Positions 1 to 7,758 of a stretch of 64,000 nucleotides of DNA are shown here, piece by piece (within the stretch, counting starts at the first letter, position 1; each line of letters starts with the position of its first letter). The position numbers were made by a program, and so were the translations under genes. Under the pieces are notes generated by a model that had not been told where the DNA came from, did not search any database, and saw only the letters and a list, made by a program, of their open reading frames with translations. The stretch is from JBJXHC01 sp046160825 (GTDB taxonomy: Bacteria; Bacteroidota; Ignavibacteria; UBA10030; UBA6906), in NCBI GenBank assembly GCA_046160825.1, contig JBJXHC010000009.1:46160-110159 (forward strand), in the 5' to 3' direction.

Positions 1-57
1 ACGAACGCGGAATTTGCCCAATCATACATCGCCCATCTGCGAAGCTCCGGCCTGTGA
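1..57 (+). CDS. C-terminal end of an unidentified gene (partial)
   Basis: Frame 1 is open from the window edge and reads TNAEFAQSYIAHLRSSGL before a TGA at 55-57. The composition looks like real protein, and the stop would face the end of nusB convergently. Only 18 residues are visible, so no family can be named and this may be chance. The 78 bases between it and the nusB stop hold nothing recognisable. Confidence 0.3.
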   Translation, partial: TNAEFAQSYIAHLRSSGL

Positions 58-135
58 AGACCGAGACGATGAAGGAAGGGGAGGGAAGAGGGTGTGTTCA
101 CGCCGTGTGTTTGGAGGAAGGCATGGAAATTCCTG

Positions 136-630
136 TCAGGGTTTGCTTTTCTGCTTCACCGGGGGCACAGGCTCGGTGGGTTCCTCACCGTCATAAAGTC
201 CTCGTCCACTTTTGTGCAACCCGCCGTCAGATTTCAAGTCACCAAGTACTGCATCAAGAACGCCGTTGACGAAGTGACCGCTTTTTTCCGTGCTGAAGAG
301 TTTCGCAAGTTCAATGGCCTCGTTCATAGTCACCTTCGGTGGAATGTCGTCGAAGTACATCAGTTCACAAATGGCCATTCGGAGGACCAGGCGGTCCAAT
401 AACGCGATGCGGTTAAAGTCCCAATTGGCAACTTTTTCCTTGATGATCTTGTCGATGGTATCACGGTGTTTGATCGTTTCGTTGACGAGGTGTTTCGCGA
501 ATTCGTATGCAACTTTGTTCTCCTCGAACCCCGTTACATGATGCTTGATAACGTGGTCTGCGGGATCGCCGGAGACCTCGTGAGCGTACAGCGCCTGCAA
601 CACCTTTTCCCTGACAATTCTCCTGCGCAT
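136..630 (-). CDS. nusB: Transcription antitermination protein NusB
   Basis: 164 residues. NusB with S10 (NusE) binds boxA RNA in the antitermination complex used for rRNA operons. The whole protein fits the family's helical fold: an N-terminal RRRIVREKVLQALYAHE stretch and a C-terminal core with NRIALLDRLVLRMAICEL, then PPKVTMNEAIELAKLFSTEKSGHFVNGVLD. The last 30 or so residues (SDGGLHKSGRG to the stop) are a proline- and lysine-rich extension beyond the usual end. The start lies 2 bases after the upstream dehydrogenase stop, so the two are probably co-transcribed. Confidence 0.95.
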   Translation of the reverse strand: MRRRIVREKVLQALYAHEVSGDPADHVIKHHVTGFEENKVAYEFAKHLVNETIKHRDTIDKIIKEKVANWDFNRIALLDRLVLRMAICELMYFDDIPPKVTMNEAIELAKLFSTEKSGHFVNGVLDAVLGDLKSDGGLHKSGRGLYDGEEPTEPVPPVKQKSKP

Positions 631-632
631 GG

Positions 633-1751
633 CTACCGCTTTCCAAAATCATGTTCACCGAGACGACCCACGAACTGGGACTTGCCCGCGTAGATCGACC
701 GGATGTGGCCGATGGATTTGATCCGATCTTCTGCAAGCCGGTTGGAAGCCTCGTACGTCGGAATGTTTTCCTTTTTTGAGATGTTGAAGATCGTCAGGAT
801 GGTGTCATAGATTCCTTCGGCCTGTTTCAACGCGCGTTCCTGCGAGTAACCTTCGAGTTCGTTGTAGACATTGATAAGGCCCCCGGCGTTGATGGCGTAA
901 TCAGGTGCGTAAAGGATCCCACGTTTGATCAACATCGGGCCTTGTATTGTTTCATCAGCAAGCTGGTTGTTTGCACCACCGGCAATAATCTTGAATTTGA
1001 AACGAGGGATCGTCTGGTCGCTCACGATGGCACCGAGAGCGCATGGGCAGAAAATATCCGCGTCCACATCGTAGATGGCATCGGGGTCCACGATCGTCGC
1101 GCCCGAGGCTTTTGCCACGCGCTCGACCTTCTCGTGGAAAATGTCACTGATAAAGATTTGTGCCCCTTCTTTCTTTAGGTGCTGACAAACGTATTCGGCG
1201 ACGTGCCCCGCTCCCTGTATTGCGACCTTCTTCCCGACCAACGAATCGTCGCCGGTCAGGGCTTTCATGCTTGCCTTCATTCCCATATACACACCGAACG
1301 CGGTCACGGGGGAAGGATCGCCACTTCCTCCCAGGGCTTTGTCGATCCCGGTGACGTACTTGGTTTCCATCCGCACGTATTCCATGTCGCGTACTGTTGT
1401 GCCCACGTCTTCGGCAGTGATGTAGCGTCCGGCAAGTCCTTCAACGAATCGGCCGAATGCACGAAACATCGCTTCGGTTTTGTCTTTATTCGGATCACCG
1501 AGGACAACTGCTTTTCCGCCGCCCAGGTTGAGTCCGGCAACTGCTGCTTTGTATGTCATGCCGCGTGAGAGTCGCAGCACATCGGTGAGCGCATCTTCAT
1601 TCGATGCGTACATCCACATACGTGTGCCGCCCAACGCGGGGCCAAGCGTGGTGTTGTGGACGGCGATGATGGCACGTAGTCCGGAGGCTTTGTCGGAGCA
1701 AAAGACCACCTGCTCGTGGTCGCGCTGTTCGAGGAGTTCAAAAATCTGCAT
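633..1751 (-). CDS. Glu/Leu/Phe/Val dehydrogenase, leucine-dehydrogenase type
   Basis: 372 residues, the usual length of leucine/phenylalanine dehydrogenases rather than the longer glutamate dehydrogenases. It should oxidatively deaminate branched-chain amino acids with NAD+ in the cytoplasm. Visible signatures are the substrate-side glycine-rich segment LGPALGGTRMW, the catalytic-lysine region AGLNLGGGKAVVLGDP, the ITAEDVGTT motif, and a Rossmann segment with GAGHVAEY. The AGGANNQLAD and LYAPDYAINAGGLINV segments are typical of the family. Substrate (Leu, Val or Phe) cannot be decided from sequence alone. It lies directly upstream of nusB on the same strand. Confidence 0.9.
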   Translation of the reverse strand: MQIFELLEQRDHEQVVFCSDKASGLRAIIAVHNTTLGPALGGTRMWMYASNEDALTDVLRLSRGMTYKAAVAGLNLGGGKAVVLGDPNKDKTEAMFRAFGRFVEGLAGRYITAEDVGTTVRDMEYVRMETKYVTGIDKALGGSGDPSPVTAFGVYMGMKASMKALTGDDSLVGKKVAIQGAGHVAEYVCQHLKKEGAQIFISDIFHEKVERVAKASGATIVDPDAIYDVDADIFCPCALGAIVSDQTIPRFKFKIIAGGANNQLADETIQGPMLIKRGILYAPDYAINAGGLINVYNELEGYSQERALKQAEGIYDTILTIFNISKKENIPTYEASNRLAEDRIKSIGHIRSIYAGKSQFVGRLGEHDFGKR

Positions 1752-1766
1752 ACAAGCCCAGTGTCG

Positions 1767-2552
1767 TTAGTGAATTGTTCGAAGGGTGATGCGCAACGTC
1801 TCCTCGTCTGGGTGTGTATCAACAAGGACATCGGTGCGAAAGACATTTTTGATACGCGCTTCCGTCAGGACTTCTGCCGGCGTCCCGATGGCTGCAATCG
1901 ATCCGCACATCAGCATGGCTATCCTGTTACTGAATGCCGAGGCGAGGTTGAGATCATGGGAAACGGAGACGATGGTCAGACCTTTTTCTTTATTGAGTTT
2001 TTTGAGGATGGCGAAGACGTCGATCTGATGGGCGATATCAAGATGAGCGTTGGGTTCGTCCAGCAGGAGGATGCGTGCTTCCTGGGCGAGCGCACGAGCG
2101 ATCAGGACACGTTGTCTCTCGCCGTCGGAGAGTGTCGTAACCGATTGGTTGGCCAGATGGGCGATGTCCAGCAATGACATCATTGCTACCGCAACTTCGC
2201 GATCATGCATACTCTCGAATGCCCTGCCCATCGTGTGGGGTGCCCGCCCCATCAACACGAGTTCTTCTACAGTGAACGGGAACATGATGCCGGAATCCTG
2301 CGGCACGAATGCAATCCGGCGCGCCAACTCTGCCCGTGTATAACTCGCGAGCGACTGTCCATCCAGTGCAATCTTTCCGGAATGTGGCACATAAATCCGG
2401 TCCAGAAGTCTCAGGAGTGTGCTCTTGCCTGAACCATTCGGTCCCACAATGGAGAGGAATTCTCCCGGCATGACGTCGAATGATACGTGCTGGAGCGTTG
2501 GTACGGACGGCGTGTACCTGAAGGAAACATCATTGATGGTCAGTGCATGCAT
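1767..2552 (-). CDS. ABC transporter ATP-binding protein, FecE/BtuD-like
   Basis: About 261 residues from the chosen ATG. Upstream in-frame codons extend to 2597, but the protein proper begins MHALTINDVSFRY, the normal start of such ATPases. Walker A GPNGSGKST lies near residues 37-45, the signature is LSDGERQRV, Walker B is ILLLDEPNAHLD, and the H-loop is SVSHD. The sequence resembles ATPases of iron-siderophore, haem and cobalamin importers. No permease or binding protein lies next to it here: upstream is the insertion boundary of the 2.6-6.6 kb element, which may have separated it from an original neighbour or promoter. Substrate unknown. Confidence 0.88.
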   Translation of the reverse strand: MHALTINDVSFRYTPSVPTLQHVSFDVMPGEFLSIVGPNGSGKSTLLRLLDRIYVPHSGKIALDGQSLASYTRAELARRIAFVPQDSGIMFPFTVEELVLMGRAPHTMGRAFESMHDREVAVAMMSLLDIAHLANQSVTTLSDGERQRVLIARALAQEARILLLDEPNAHLDIAHQIDVFAILKKLNKEKGLTIVSVSHDLNLASAFSNRIAMLMCGSIAAIGTPAEVLTEARIKNVFRTDVLVDTHPDEETLRITLRTIH

Positions 2553-2624
2553 GAGTGACTTGTAGAAAAATGGCTTAACGACAGCGCCAATGTACACAAA
2601 TGCGGTTTGGAAGGCAAGGTAACG

Positions 2625-2650
2625 CCCCCATCGGTAGTGCTAAAGTTTGA
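2625..2650. repeat. Left TIR and target-site duplication of the IS1-type element
   Basis: CCCCCATC at 2625-2632 is the target duplication. The 18-bp TIR GGTAGTGCTAAAGTTTGA follows at 2633-2650. The insertion lies 73 bp upstream of the ABC ATPase ATG, so it may have altered that gene's promoter. Confidence 0.88.
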
Positions 2651-2678
2651 GGTGGGTGTGACAGAGAGACAGAGTTAG

Positions 2679-3308
2679 TCAGAGTGAGAACAAATCAATA
2701 CCTTCCACTTGGAGTCTTATCTTCATTGCATTATCCGAGACATTAAAGTCCTTGCAAATATGTTTGGCGATATATGGGTACAAGGCTTGTGAGTCCGCGT
2801 CGGGGAGAGTTTCACGTACTTTATCCAATAGCTTTTGACACGTCGTGTGTTTTAGGGAATCTATCAGTTTGCCGCGGGGAACCAGTAGTCTCCCCGCGAA
2901 TTCATTGGCTTGGTACTCCATTCTTTTCCATATCCACATTGGAATAGTATCGAGAATCTGTTTCCAGTTTTCATAGGAAGTTGGGCGGAGCAATGCAACT
3001 TGGGCGGGGTGCAAAACCTTGTGCCCAAGCTCGTGAGCAATAGAAAATCGTAAACGCACCTCTGGGGAATTTATTTCACAGACGATTTCATCGAGAGTAC
3101 TTAATAGAAAAGCCTCGGTGTTCGCAAGTTGTTTGAGTCCGGGCACTGGGGTAAAAGTCAGGTCAAACCCCTTTTCTGCGATTAGTTCAACATCTACCGG
3201 AATTCCGTCCCCCCAATATTTGTGCCTTACCTGATCGGCAATATCCCGAATCTCGGACTCTTCGAGACGGGGAACATTCATTTTCTGGAAATCGAGAGAT
3301 GCGCTCAT
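2679..3308 (-). CDS. ImmA/IrrE-family metallopeptidase
   Basis: 209 residues. The zinc site HELGH is at residues 92-96 (SIAHELGHKVLHP), and a conserved NEFAGRLLVPR segment near residue 135 matches ImmA/IrrE proteins. Relatives such as ImmA and IrrE cleave a partner XRE or repressor protein to derepress mobile-element or stress genes. Its start overlaps the end of the upstream XRE gene by 4 bases, so the pair is translationally coupled. The expected role here is control of the host transposon's cargo, by cleavage of that XRE regulator. The target is inferred, not shown. Confidence 0.88.
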   Translation of the reverse strand: MSASLDFQKMNVPRLEESEIRDIADQVRHKYWGDGIPVDVELIAEKGFDLTFTPVPGLKQLANTEAFLLSTLDEIVCEINSPEVRLRFSIAHELGHKVLHPAQVALLRPTSYENWKQILDTIPMWIWKRMEYQANEFAGRLLVPRGKLIDSLKHTTCQKLLDKVRETLPDADSQALYPYIAKHICKDFNVSDNAMKIRLQVEGIDLFSL

Positions 3309-3670
3309 CTACGTTTAAGAAGGTCAATAATTTTGTTAAGCTCTTCTTCTGTTGGCTTTTCGCCTTTAGCGGTTCTGAATAGAACTGGTAGTGCCGCAAT
3401 TACTTCGGAATCAGAATAAACCTCATCAGGGATCCTCCCTCTTTCCATTGCGGACAACTCAAAGAACTTGTTCCAATCGCTGGAATTTCTTTCAAACCCC
3501 AATAGCTGTGCAATGAACTCCATTTTCTCAGAACTATCTGGGGGTGTCAATCTGCCCCTTTCGATTTTACTCCAATTGCTGGGATCTACCCCTGCGTGGG
3601 TGCAGAACTCCCTCAAGCTAAGATTGACGCTTAGCCTTTTTTCCCGTACGAATTGACCGAATGTGCCCAT
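3305..3670 (-). CDS. XRE-family HTH regulator, partner of ImmA-like peptidase
   Basis: 121 residues. The N-terminal helix-turn-helix spans about residues 5-60 (FGQFVREKRLSVNLSLREFC, then DPSNWSKIERGRLTPP). The C-terminal half is helical, with several lysines and glutamates at the end. ATG 3670 is preceded by GGAGG (cggaggatacgacact-ATG), though the spacing is long. It reads into the ImmA-like gene with a 4-base overlap. An inverted repeat upstream (3750-3790 region) is a candidate operator for autoregulation. Confidence 0.85.
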   Translation of the reverse strand: MGTFGQFVREKRLSVNLSLREFCTHAGVDPSNWSKIERGRLTPPDSSEKMEFIAQLLGFERNSSDWNKFFELSAMERGRIPDEVYSDSEVIAALPVLFRTAKGEKPTEEELNKIIDLLKRR

Positions 3671-3940
3671 AGTGTCGTATCCTCCGTGTTTGACGTGTTT
3701 TTGGGAAGAGGCTTTCCCTCTTACTAACTCTCCTTATCATGTTAGTTAACGTGGTAAATATACACCACGACAAACCCGTATGTCAACATTATAATAGGAT
3801 TTTTCACAAGTTATTAACATTTGCGTGGTTAGAGACATACCAGATTCAAAATCAAAGGGTACGGAATTTTGCCACATTCCACTTGACATGTGTCCTTGTA
3901 ATGCTTATATTCCTTGTAACAACGTGGGAGTTTACAAGAT
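3671..3940. promoter_or_regulatory. Divergent regulatory region with operator candidate and consensus promoter
   Basis: An AT-rich gap of 270 bp between the XRE/ImmA pair and the plus-strand HTH gene. For the plus strand, TTGACA at 3883-3888 and TATATT at 3906-3911 are separated by exactly 17 bases. An inverted repeat CGTGGT-N8-ACCACG lies around 3758-3780, upstream of the minus-strand XRE gene, and is a reasonable binding site for that repressor. No gene is visible inside. Promoter assignment is by consensus match only. Confidence 0.6.
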
Positions 3941-4315
3941 ATGAATCAGGCAAATTACTTAGAAATACTGGAAGAGCGATTGCGCCAGGTGGACGAGCAG
4001 CGAGAGGCGCTGGCGAAGCTGATTGCAATTGAAAAGGGGCAGCCACAAATCATGCTCACAACGGCAACAATGAAATCCACTCCCCCTTTGTCTACTGTTA
4101 GTGGAAGAGTAGTTGACGCTATCATTGAATTGATTCACACACGCGGTAGGCAGGTAAGAACAGAAGAAATTCTTGCCTACGTAGAGGAGAGGCAGTTAAG
4201 TTTGGGAAACACCAAAAACAAGGAAGCGTCTCTTGCGGCGATGCTTTCACAGGAGATTGCGAAGAAGAGTGCGAGGCTTCGACGGGTTGAGCGTGGTGTG
4301 TACGATCTTAAATAA
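3941..4315 (+). CDS. Small HARE-HTH/winged-helix-like protein
   Basis: 124 residues. Residues 1-35 are a charged coiled-coil-like helix (YLEILEERLRQVDEQREALAKLIAIE). Residues 50-124 resemble a HARE-HTH or similar winged helix: VVDAIIELIHTRGRQVRTEEI, then a helix, and a terminal strand RRVERGVYDLK. Such domains occur in restriction-modification and DNA-modification-associated proteins. Here it is transposon cargo transcribed from a TTGACA/TATATT promoter just upstream. The function is unknown. A DNA-binding role, perhaps sensing or aiding modification, is inference. Confidence 0.6.
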   Translation: MNQANYLEILEERLRQVDEQREALAKLIAIEKGQPQIMLTTATMKSTPPLSTVSGRVVDAIIELIHTRGRQVRTEEILAYVEERQLSLGNTKNKEASLAAMLSQEIAKKSARLRRVERGVYDLK

Positions 4316-4562
4316 AAAGGCGCTCACTAAGAGCGCCATTTGCCAAACCTCAAACGGAGTGCTGAAACACTCCAGATCGGAAGGGTGTATGAATAAGCCG
4401 TTAAAAATACCAGCTTAATAACCCGCTTACAAGCGGGCTTCTCAGGTGTTTCCGCACCCTTGAAGCCCTAAATCACCGCTTGCTGTGAACAAGCAATGAC
4501 CTCACCTGCAATATAGTTCATGGCAAGCCCAAAATCAACATCGAAACCAAAGGGAATTTGCC
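4316..4562. terminator. Intergenic stem-loops before the transposase
   Basis: No gene in these 247 bases. GGCGCTC-actaa-GAGCGCC at 4319-4337, flanked by A and T runs, is a plausible terminator for the small HTH gene. A second hairpin CCCGCT-taca-AGCGGG lies at 4422-4437 and could limit read-through into the transposase. I saw no internal TIR-like sequence that would mark a smaller nested IS. Confidence 0.5.
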
Positions 4563-5399
4563 ATGAACGTCCTATCCAACGAAAAGAAAACCCTCGTTCT
4601 CTCTCTCATCACCGAGGGACAATCTATTAGAGCCACCTCCCGCATTACAAACGTCAGTCAACCAACAATTCTCAAGCTGTTATTGGATGCAGCCGCAAAA
4701 GCTCGCGATATTCACGATGCAATGATGATGAACATTCAATCCAAGTTTATTGAGACGGACGAAATCTGGAATTTTATTCAGAAGAAACAGAAGCGCGTCA
4801 AGTCAGAAGAGGAGGAAAGAGAATGTGGAGATTTCTATACGTTCATTTGCTTGGATGCAGATACAAAACTCGTTCCTGTTTACCGTGTCGGGAAACGCAC
4901 TGCAAGCGTAACCGTATCAGTTATGAAAGAACTATCCTTGCGTGTCCCCACTCGCTTTCAGTTGTCAACGGATGCTTTCAGGCCGTACTCTGATGCGGTT
5001 AGCCGTGTGTGGGGTGCCGATATTGATTATGCACAGATTCACAAAGAGTATGCAGAACTGAATGAAGGTCAGAAGCGTTACAGTCCGGCGAGGATAATAC
5101 GCGTGACCAAGAATCCGATCATGGGAAACCCGAACAACGACAGGATTTCAACGAGCTATGTTGAAAGACAAAACTTGACTGTCAGAATGCAAATGAGAAG
5201 ATTTACAAGATTGACAAATGGGTTTTCAAAGTCTGTGAAGCACCACGAGGCAGCGGTTGATCTGCATTTCTTTTTCTACAACTTCATGCGCATTCACTCT
5301 ACCCTGAGGGTCACGCCAGCAATGGAAGCGGCGGTGACAAATCGGCTTTGGTCTTGGGAGGACTTGTTGACTTGGGGTGCAGAGGCAAAAGCAGCATAG
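4563..5399 (+). CDS. IS1-family transposase (single-ORF type)
   Basis: 278 residues in a single frame, without the programmed frameshift of classical IS1. An N-terminal HTH (SIRATSRITNVSQPTILKLLL) is followed by a DDE core: first Asp in FIETDEIWNFIQKKQK, second in LSTDAFRPYSDAV, and Glu in SYVERQNLTVRMQMRRFTRLT. The conserved C-terminal HFFFYNFMRIHSTLR segment follows. It should move the 3.96-kb element whose GGTAGTG ends and 8-bp duplication fit the IS1 family. The last 106 bp overlap the end of the convergent methyltransferase gene. Confidence 0.88.
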   Translation: MNVLSNEKKTLVLSLITEGQSIRATSRITNVSQPTILKLLLDAAAKARDIHDAMMMNIQSKFIETDEIWNFIQKKQKRVKSEEEERECGDFYTFICLDADTKLVPVYRVGKRTASVTVSVMKELSLRVPTRFQLSTDAFRPYSDAVSRVWGADIDYAQIHKEYAELNEGQKRYSPARIIRVTKNPIMGNPNNDRISTSYVERQNLTVRMQMRRFTRLTNGFSKSVKHHEAAVDLHFFFYNFMRIHSTLRVTPAMEAAVTNRLWSWEDLLTWGAEAKAA

Positions 5400-6247
5400 G
5401 GGGTGTTGGCAAGGCGCTGGTTGGCTATGCGACAATACTCTTCATTGATCTCATAGCCAACATAGTCCCTCCCCATTTGCTTGGCCGCAACGCAAGTTGT
5501 GCCAACGCCAAGGAAGGGATCAAGAATAAGGTCATTCTTGTAGCTATAGAGGTTAATGAGGCGTTCAGGTAGTGCTACGGGAAACGGTGCAGGGTGTCCG
5601 ACCTTCTTAGCGGACTCCGGTCGTATATCCCATATTGAAAGCGTGTCCCTCGTGAAGTCCTTTGATGAAATTGTACTCTCTCCTTTGCGTGCCCGATCAA
5701 ATCTTCCCTTTGAGAAAACCAGAATGTACTCATGCACGTCTCTCATTGTTGGGTTCTTCGCTGAACGGAATGACCCCCAAGCACAAGAGCCATTCGCACC
5801 GTTCGCTTTCTTCCAGATGATTTCTCCTCTCATGAGAAAGCCGATCTCTTGCATCAACTCTGTCACATAGCTTGCAAGTGGGATGTATGGCTTTCGCCCA
5901 AGGTTTGCAACGTTCACACAAGCGCGTCCCCCTGGCTCTAATACTCTATAGGTTTCCAAGAACACATTGAACAGCAAACCAAGATACTCGTCGCGACTCA
6001 GGTCGTTATCGTATTCTTTTCCAACATTGTACGGCGGTGAAGTTATCATTAAGGCAACGGAGTTGCTTGGTAACTCGATCATTGCCTCTGATGATTTGTG
6101 GAAAATCTGATTTCGGATAGTCGCCCAGTTCATCAGCGACTCTGATGAGACTCCCTTCAGTTCACCCGTGAATCTACGCGCATAAAAAGCGCTGGCGTTG
6201 TGTCCTTCTCTTGCCGATGAGCCGAATGATCTCGTTTCAGTCCCCAT
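5294..6247 (-). CDS. DNA methyltransferase, beta class, N4-cytosine/N6-adenine type
   Basis: 317 residues. Catalytic motif IV is TSPPYNVGKEYD (residues 69-80). The AdoMet motif I comes later as DPFLGVGTTCVAAKQMGRDYVGYEI, the order of beta-class enzymes. TSPPY favours N4-cytosine. The final 34 residues after ANQRLANTPYAAF are read from DNA that also encodes the transposase C-terminus on the other strand, so this tail is probably unconstrained. ATG 6247 directly follows the stop of the small upstream gene. No restriction endonuclease is evident, so it is an orphan or cargo methylase. The target sequence cannot be read from the protein. Confidence 0.88.
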   Translation of the reverse strand: MGTETRSFGSSAREGHNASAFYARRFTGELKGVSSESLMNWATIRNQIFHKSSEAMIELPSNSVALMITSPPYNVGKEYDNDLSRDEYLGLLFNVFLETYRVLEPGGRACVNVANLGRKPYIPLASYVTELMQEIGFLMRGEIIWKKANGANGSCAWGSFRSAKNPTMRDVHEYILVFSKGRFDRARKGESTISSKDFTRDTLSIWDIRPESAKKVGHPAPFPVALPERLINLYSYKNDLILDPFLGVGTTCVAAKQMGRDYVGYEINEEYCRIANQRLANTPYAAFASAPQVNKSSQDQSRFVTAASIAGVTLRVE

Positions 6248-6469
6248 TCACTTCTTCCCGAATTGTTTCATAAGAGCCAGTGGTATATGCCACTTCGCTT
6301 TATTCCCCTTGCCAACCTGTTCAATCCCCATATCTTTCATTTTGTTGTAATACCCGCCACCACTCCCGCCAATCTTTTCCATATACTTGCGTGGTGTGCC
6401 AGAAAAGACACCATCTACAGCATTTTGAACCATGTAACGTATTGTTTTTTCAAGAACGGTCTCAGGCAT
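6248..6469 (-). CDS. Small basic protein upstream of the methyltransferase
   Basis: 73 residues beginning MPETVLEKTIRYM. This start is chosen over longer readings because GGAGG lies 9 bases before it. A glycine-rich turn (KIGGSGGGYYNKMKDMGIEQV) and a basic C-terminus (KGNKAKWHIPLALMKQFGKK) suggest a small DNA-binding or accessory protein. It abuts the methyltransferase (TGA then ATG with no gap), so the two are expressed together. It could be a controller protein or the remnant of a larger modification subunit. I recognise no family. Confidence 0.6.
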   Translation of the reverse strand: MPETVLEKTIRYMVQNAVDGVFSGTPRKYMEKIGGSGGGYYNKMKDMGIEQVGKGNKAKWHIPLALMKQFGKK

Positions 6470-6575
6470 TGGGGTTTGCCTCCGATGTGTGGGTTGGTGG
6501 GCTGGATTGCATCGCGGCGAAATATACCAGTTGACCAACCAAAACGCAAGGGGACAATTTGTCATGCGGGTCTAT

Positions 6576-6601
6576 TCAAACTTGAGCACTACCCCCCCAT
6601 C
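6576..6601. repeat. Right TIR and target-site duplication of the IS1-type element
   Basis: TCAAACTTGAGCACTACC at 6576-6593 is the inverted copy of the left end with one mismatch. CCCCCATC at 6594-6601 repeats the left flank exactly. Confidence 0.88.
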
Positions 6602-6674
6602 GGCCGCGTGGGGTTGTTATTCCCGCCTGATTTCCTTTTCTTCAATGCCATCATCCACTTCAAGTGAATATCAC

Positions 6675-6941
6675 ATGACCACCAAAGCCCCTTCGTCCGT
6701 GAAGCAGGCACCAGAGAACGCCATCGAAAAACTCGCGTATGCCGCTGTCGCAAGTATTCCAACGGTGGATCCTCACGATCAAGATCGTCTCGGATACAAT
6801 GTTTGGCGATGGCTCACTCTCAGGCGTGATCCGCTCGACATTGCAGTAAAAACCGCCGGTGCCCGGCTGAAGATCAGCGACGAAGAAGCAGTCCAGCGCA
6901 TCAAAGAGCATCTGCAGAAGAACGGCATCCAGATTCCATAA
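6675..6941 (+). CDS. Small hypothetical protein upstream of marC
   Basis: 88 residues from MTTKAPSSV. The longer open frame upstream starts inside the transposon end, so ATG 6675 is preferred. The protein is predicted helical and soluble, with ASIPTVDPHDQDRLGYNVWRWLTLRRDP followed by a helical C-terminus (KISDEEAVQRIKEHLQKNGIQ). Its TAA shares one base with the marC ATG, which indicates coupled translation. Function unknown. Confidence 0.65.
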   Translation: MTTKAPSSVKQAPENAIEKLAYAAVASIPTVDPHDQDRLGYNVWRWLTLRRDPLDIAVKTAGARLKISDEEAVQRIKEHLQKNGIQIP

Positions 6942-7525
6942 TGGATATGGAGATATTTCTCCTCACATTTATTCCCCTGTTTGTTGCGATTGATGTATTC
7001 GGCGTGCTGCCCCTCTTCGTTGCGCTCACGGATGGGATACCGGAACGCCGTCGCAAGAAACTCACCGCTGAAGCCACGCTTACCGCATTTGCTGTTTCGA
7101 TGATTTTTCTCGTGGGTGGAAAACTTATTTTTTCATTCCTCGGAATTTCCGAGAATGACTTCCGTGTCGGCGGCGGGATTGTGCTGCTGGTTCTTGCCGT
7201 GAACGACCTGCTGTTTGCCAAGGACACGAAGAGGGATGTTTCATCCACCGTCGGCATCGTCCCGATCGGCATTCCACTTATCATGGGCCCTGCGGCCCTC
7301 ACCACAATCCTCATCCTTGTGGATTCCTACGGCTACTTGTGGACGAGCGTGTCACTCCTCGTCAACCTGTTTATTGTGTGGCTTGTCTTCGCCCAATCGC
7401 ACCATGTCACCCGTGTGATCGGTACGGCAGGTTCACGCGCTGTTGCGAAAGTGGCGGCGTTGCTGCTTTCCGGTATCGCCGTGATGATGATACGCAGCGG
7501 CATCACAGCCATGCTCGGACAATGA
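6941..7525 (+). CDS. MarC-family integral membrane protein
   Basis: 194 residues, six hydrophobic segments, full length for MarC/YchE proteins. The family hallmarks are present: an N-terminal FLLTFIPLFVAIDVFGVLP, the re-entrant-like GIVPIGIPLIMGPAALTTILIL, and a C-terminal AALLLSGIAVMMIRSGI. The family sits in the inner membrane. Despite its name it is not an established antibiotic-resistance determinant, and its substrate is unknown. It is translationally coupled to the small gene upstream. Confidence 0.9.
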   Translation: MDMEIFLLTFIPLFVAIDVFGVLPLFVALTDGIPERRRKKLTAEATLTAFAVSMIFLVGGKLIFSFLGISENDFRVGGGIVLLVLAVNDLLFAKDTKRDVSSTVGIVPIGIPLIMGPAALTTILILVDSYGYLWTSVSLLVNLFIVWLVFAQSHHVTRVIGTAGSRAVAKVAALLLSGIAVMMIRSGITAMLGQ

Positions 7526-7553
7526 ACCACGCTCCCGGTCTGGAAGCCACGGC

Positions 7554-7640
7554 TCACGGGACTCAGTTTAGTTGGTTATTTTCTTTGTACGAACTCTCCC
7601 TCATCGGATTGAACTTTTCCCTTCCCTTGCGAAGGTAGGG
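7554..7640. repeat. Truncated copy of the MITE-like palindromic element
   Basis: CACGGGACTCAGTTTAGTT followed by GTACGAACTCTCCCTCATCGG and ATTGAACTTTTCCC matches one half of the elements at 19030-19188 and 53977-54144. The second half and its end are missing. It occupies the gene-free gap between marC and the SDR gene (7526-7758), where nothing else is seen. Confidence 0.75.
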
Positions 7641-7758
7641 TAGAGCTGTTGGTATCGCCATACGGATTCGAGGTTGAAGCTGTTACCGTCAAAAACACTA
7701 ACAGGTTGTAGAAGGATATCCAAACTTTCTTTATTTCATCACAATGGACTGAACCGGA

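Larger units (their letters stand above)
2633..6593. mobile_element. IS1-family cargo transposon with TIRs and target duplication
   Basis: A 3,961-bp element. The left end reads GGTAGTGCTAAAGTTTGA and the right end, read inward, GGTAGTGCTCAAGTTTGA (17 of 18 identical). It is bracketed by a perfect 8-bp direct repeat CCCCCATC at 2625-2632 and 6594-6601. IS1-family ends typically start GGTRRTG and make 8-9 bp duplications, and the only transposase inside (4563-5399) is IS1-type, so ends and enzyme agree. Cargo in order: ImmA peptidase and XRE regulator (minus), a HARE-HTH-like gene (plus), transposase (plus), a DNA methyltransferase and a small partner (minus). No restriction nuclease is recognisable. 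The intact TIRs and duplication argue for a recent single insertion. Confidence 0.88.

Noticed and set aside
4563..5399. A small nested IS made of the transposase alone
   Set aside because: No GGTAGTG-like ends or duplication were found close to it; the outer ends at 2633 and 6593 explain the data.
5294..6469. Complete restriction-modification system in the transposon
   Set aside because: Only the methyltransferase and a 73-residue protein are present; no nuclease motif is recognisable.
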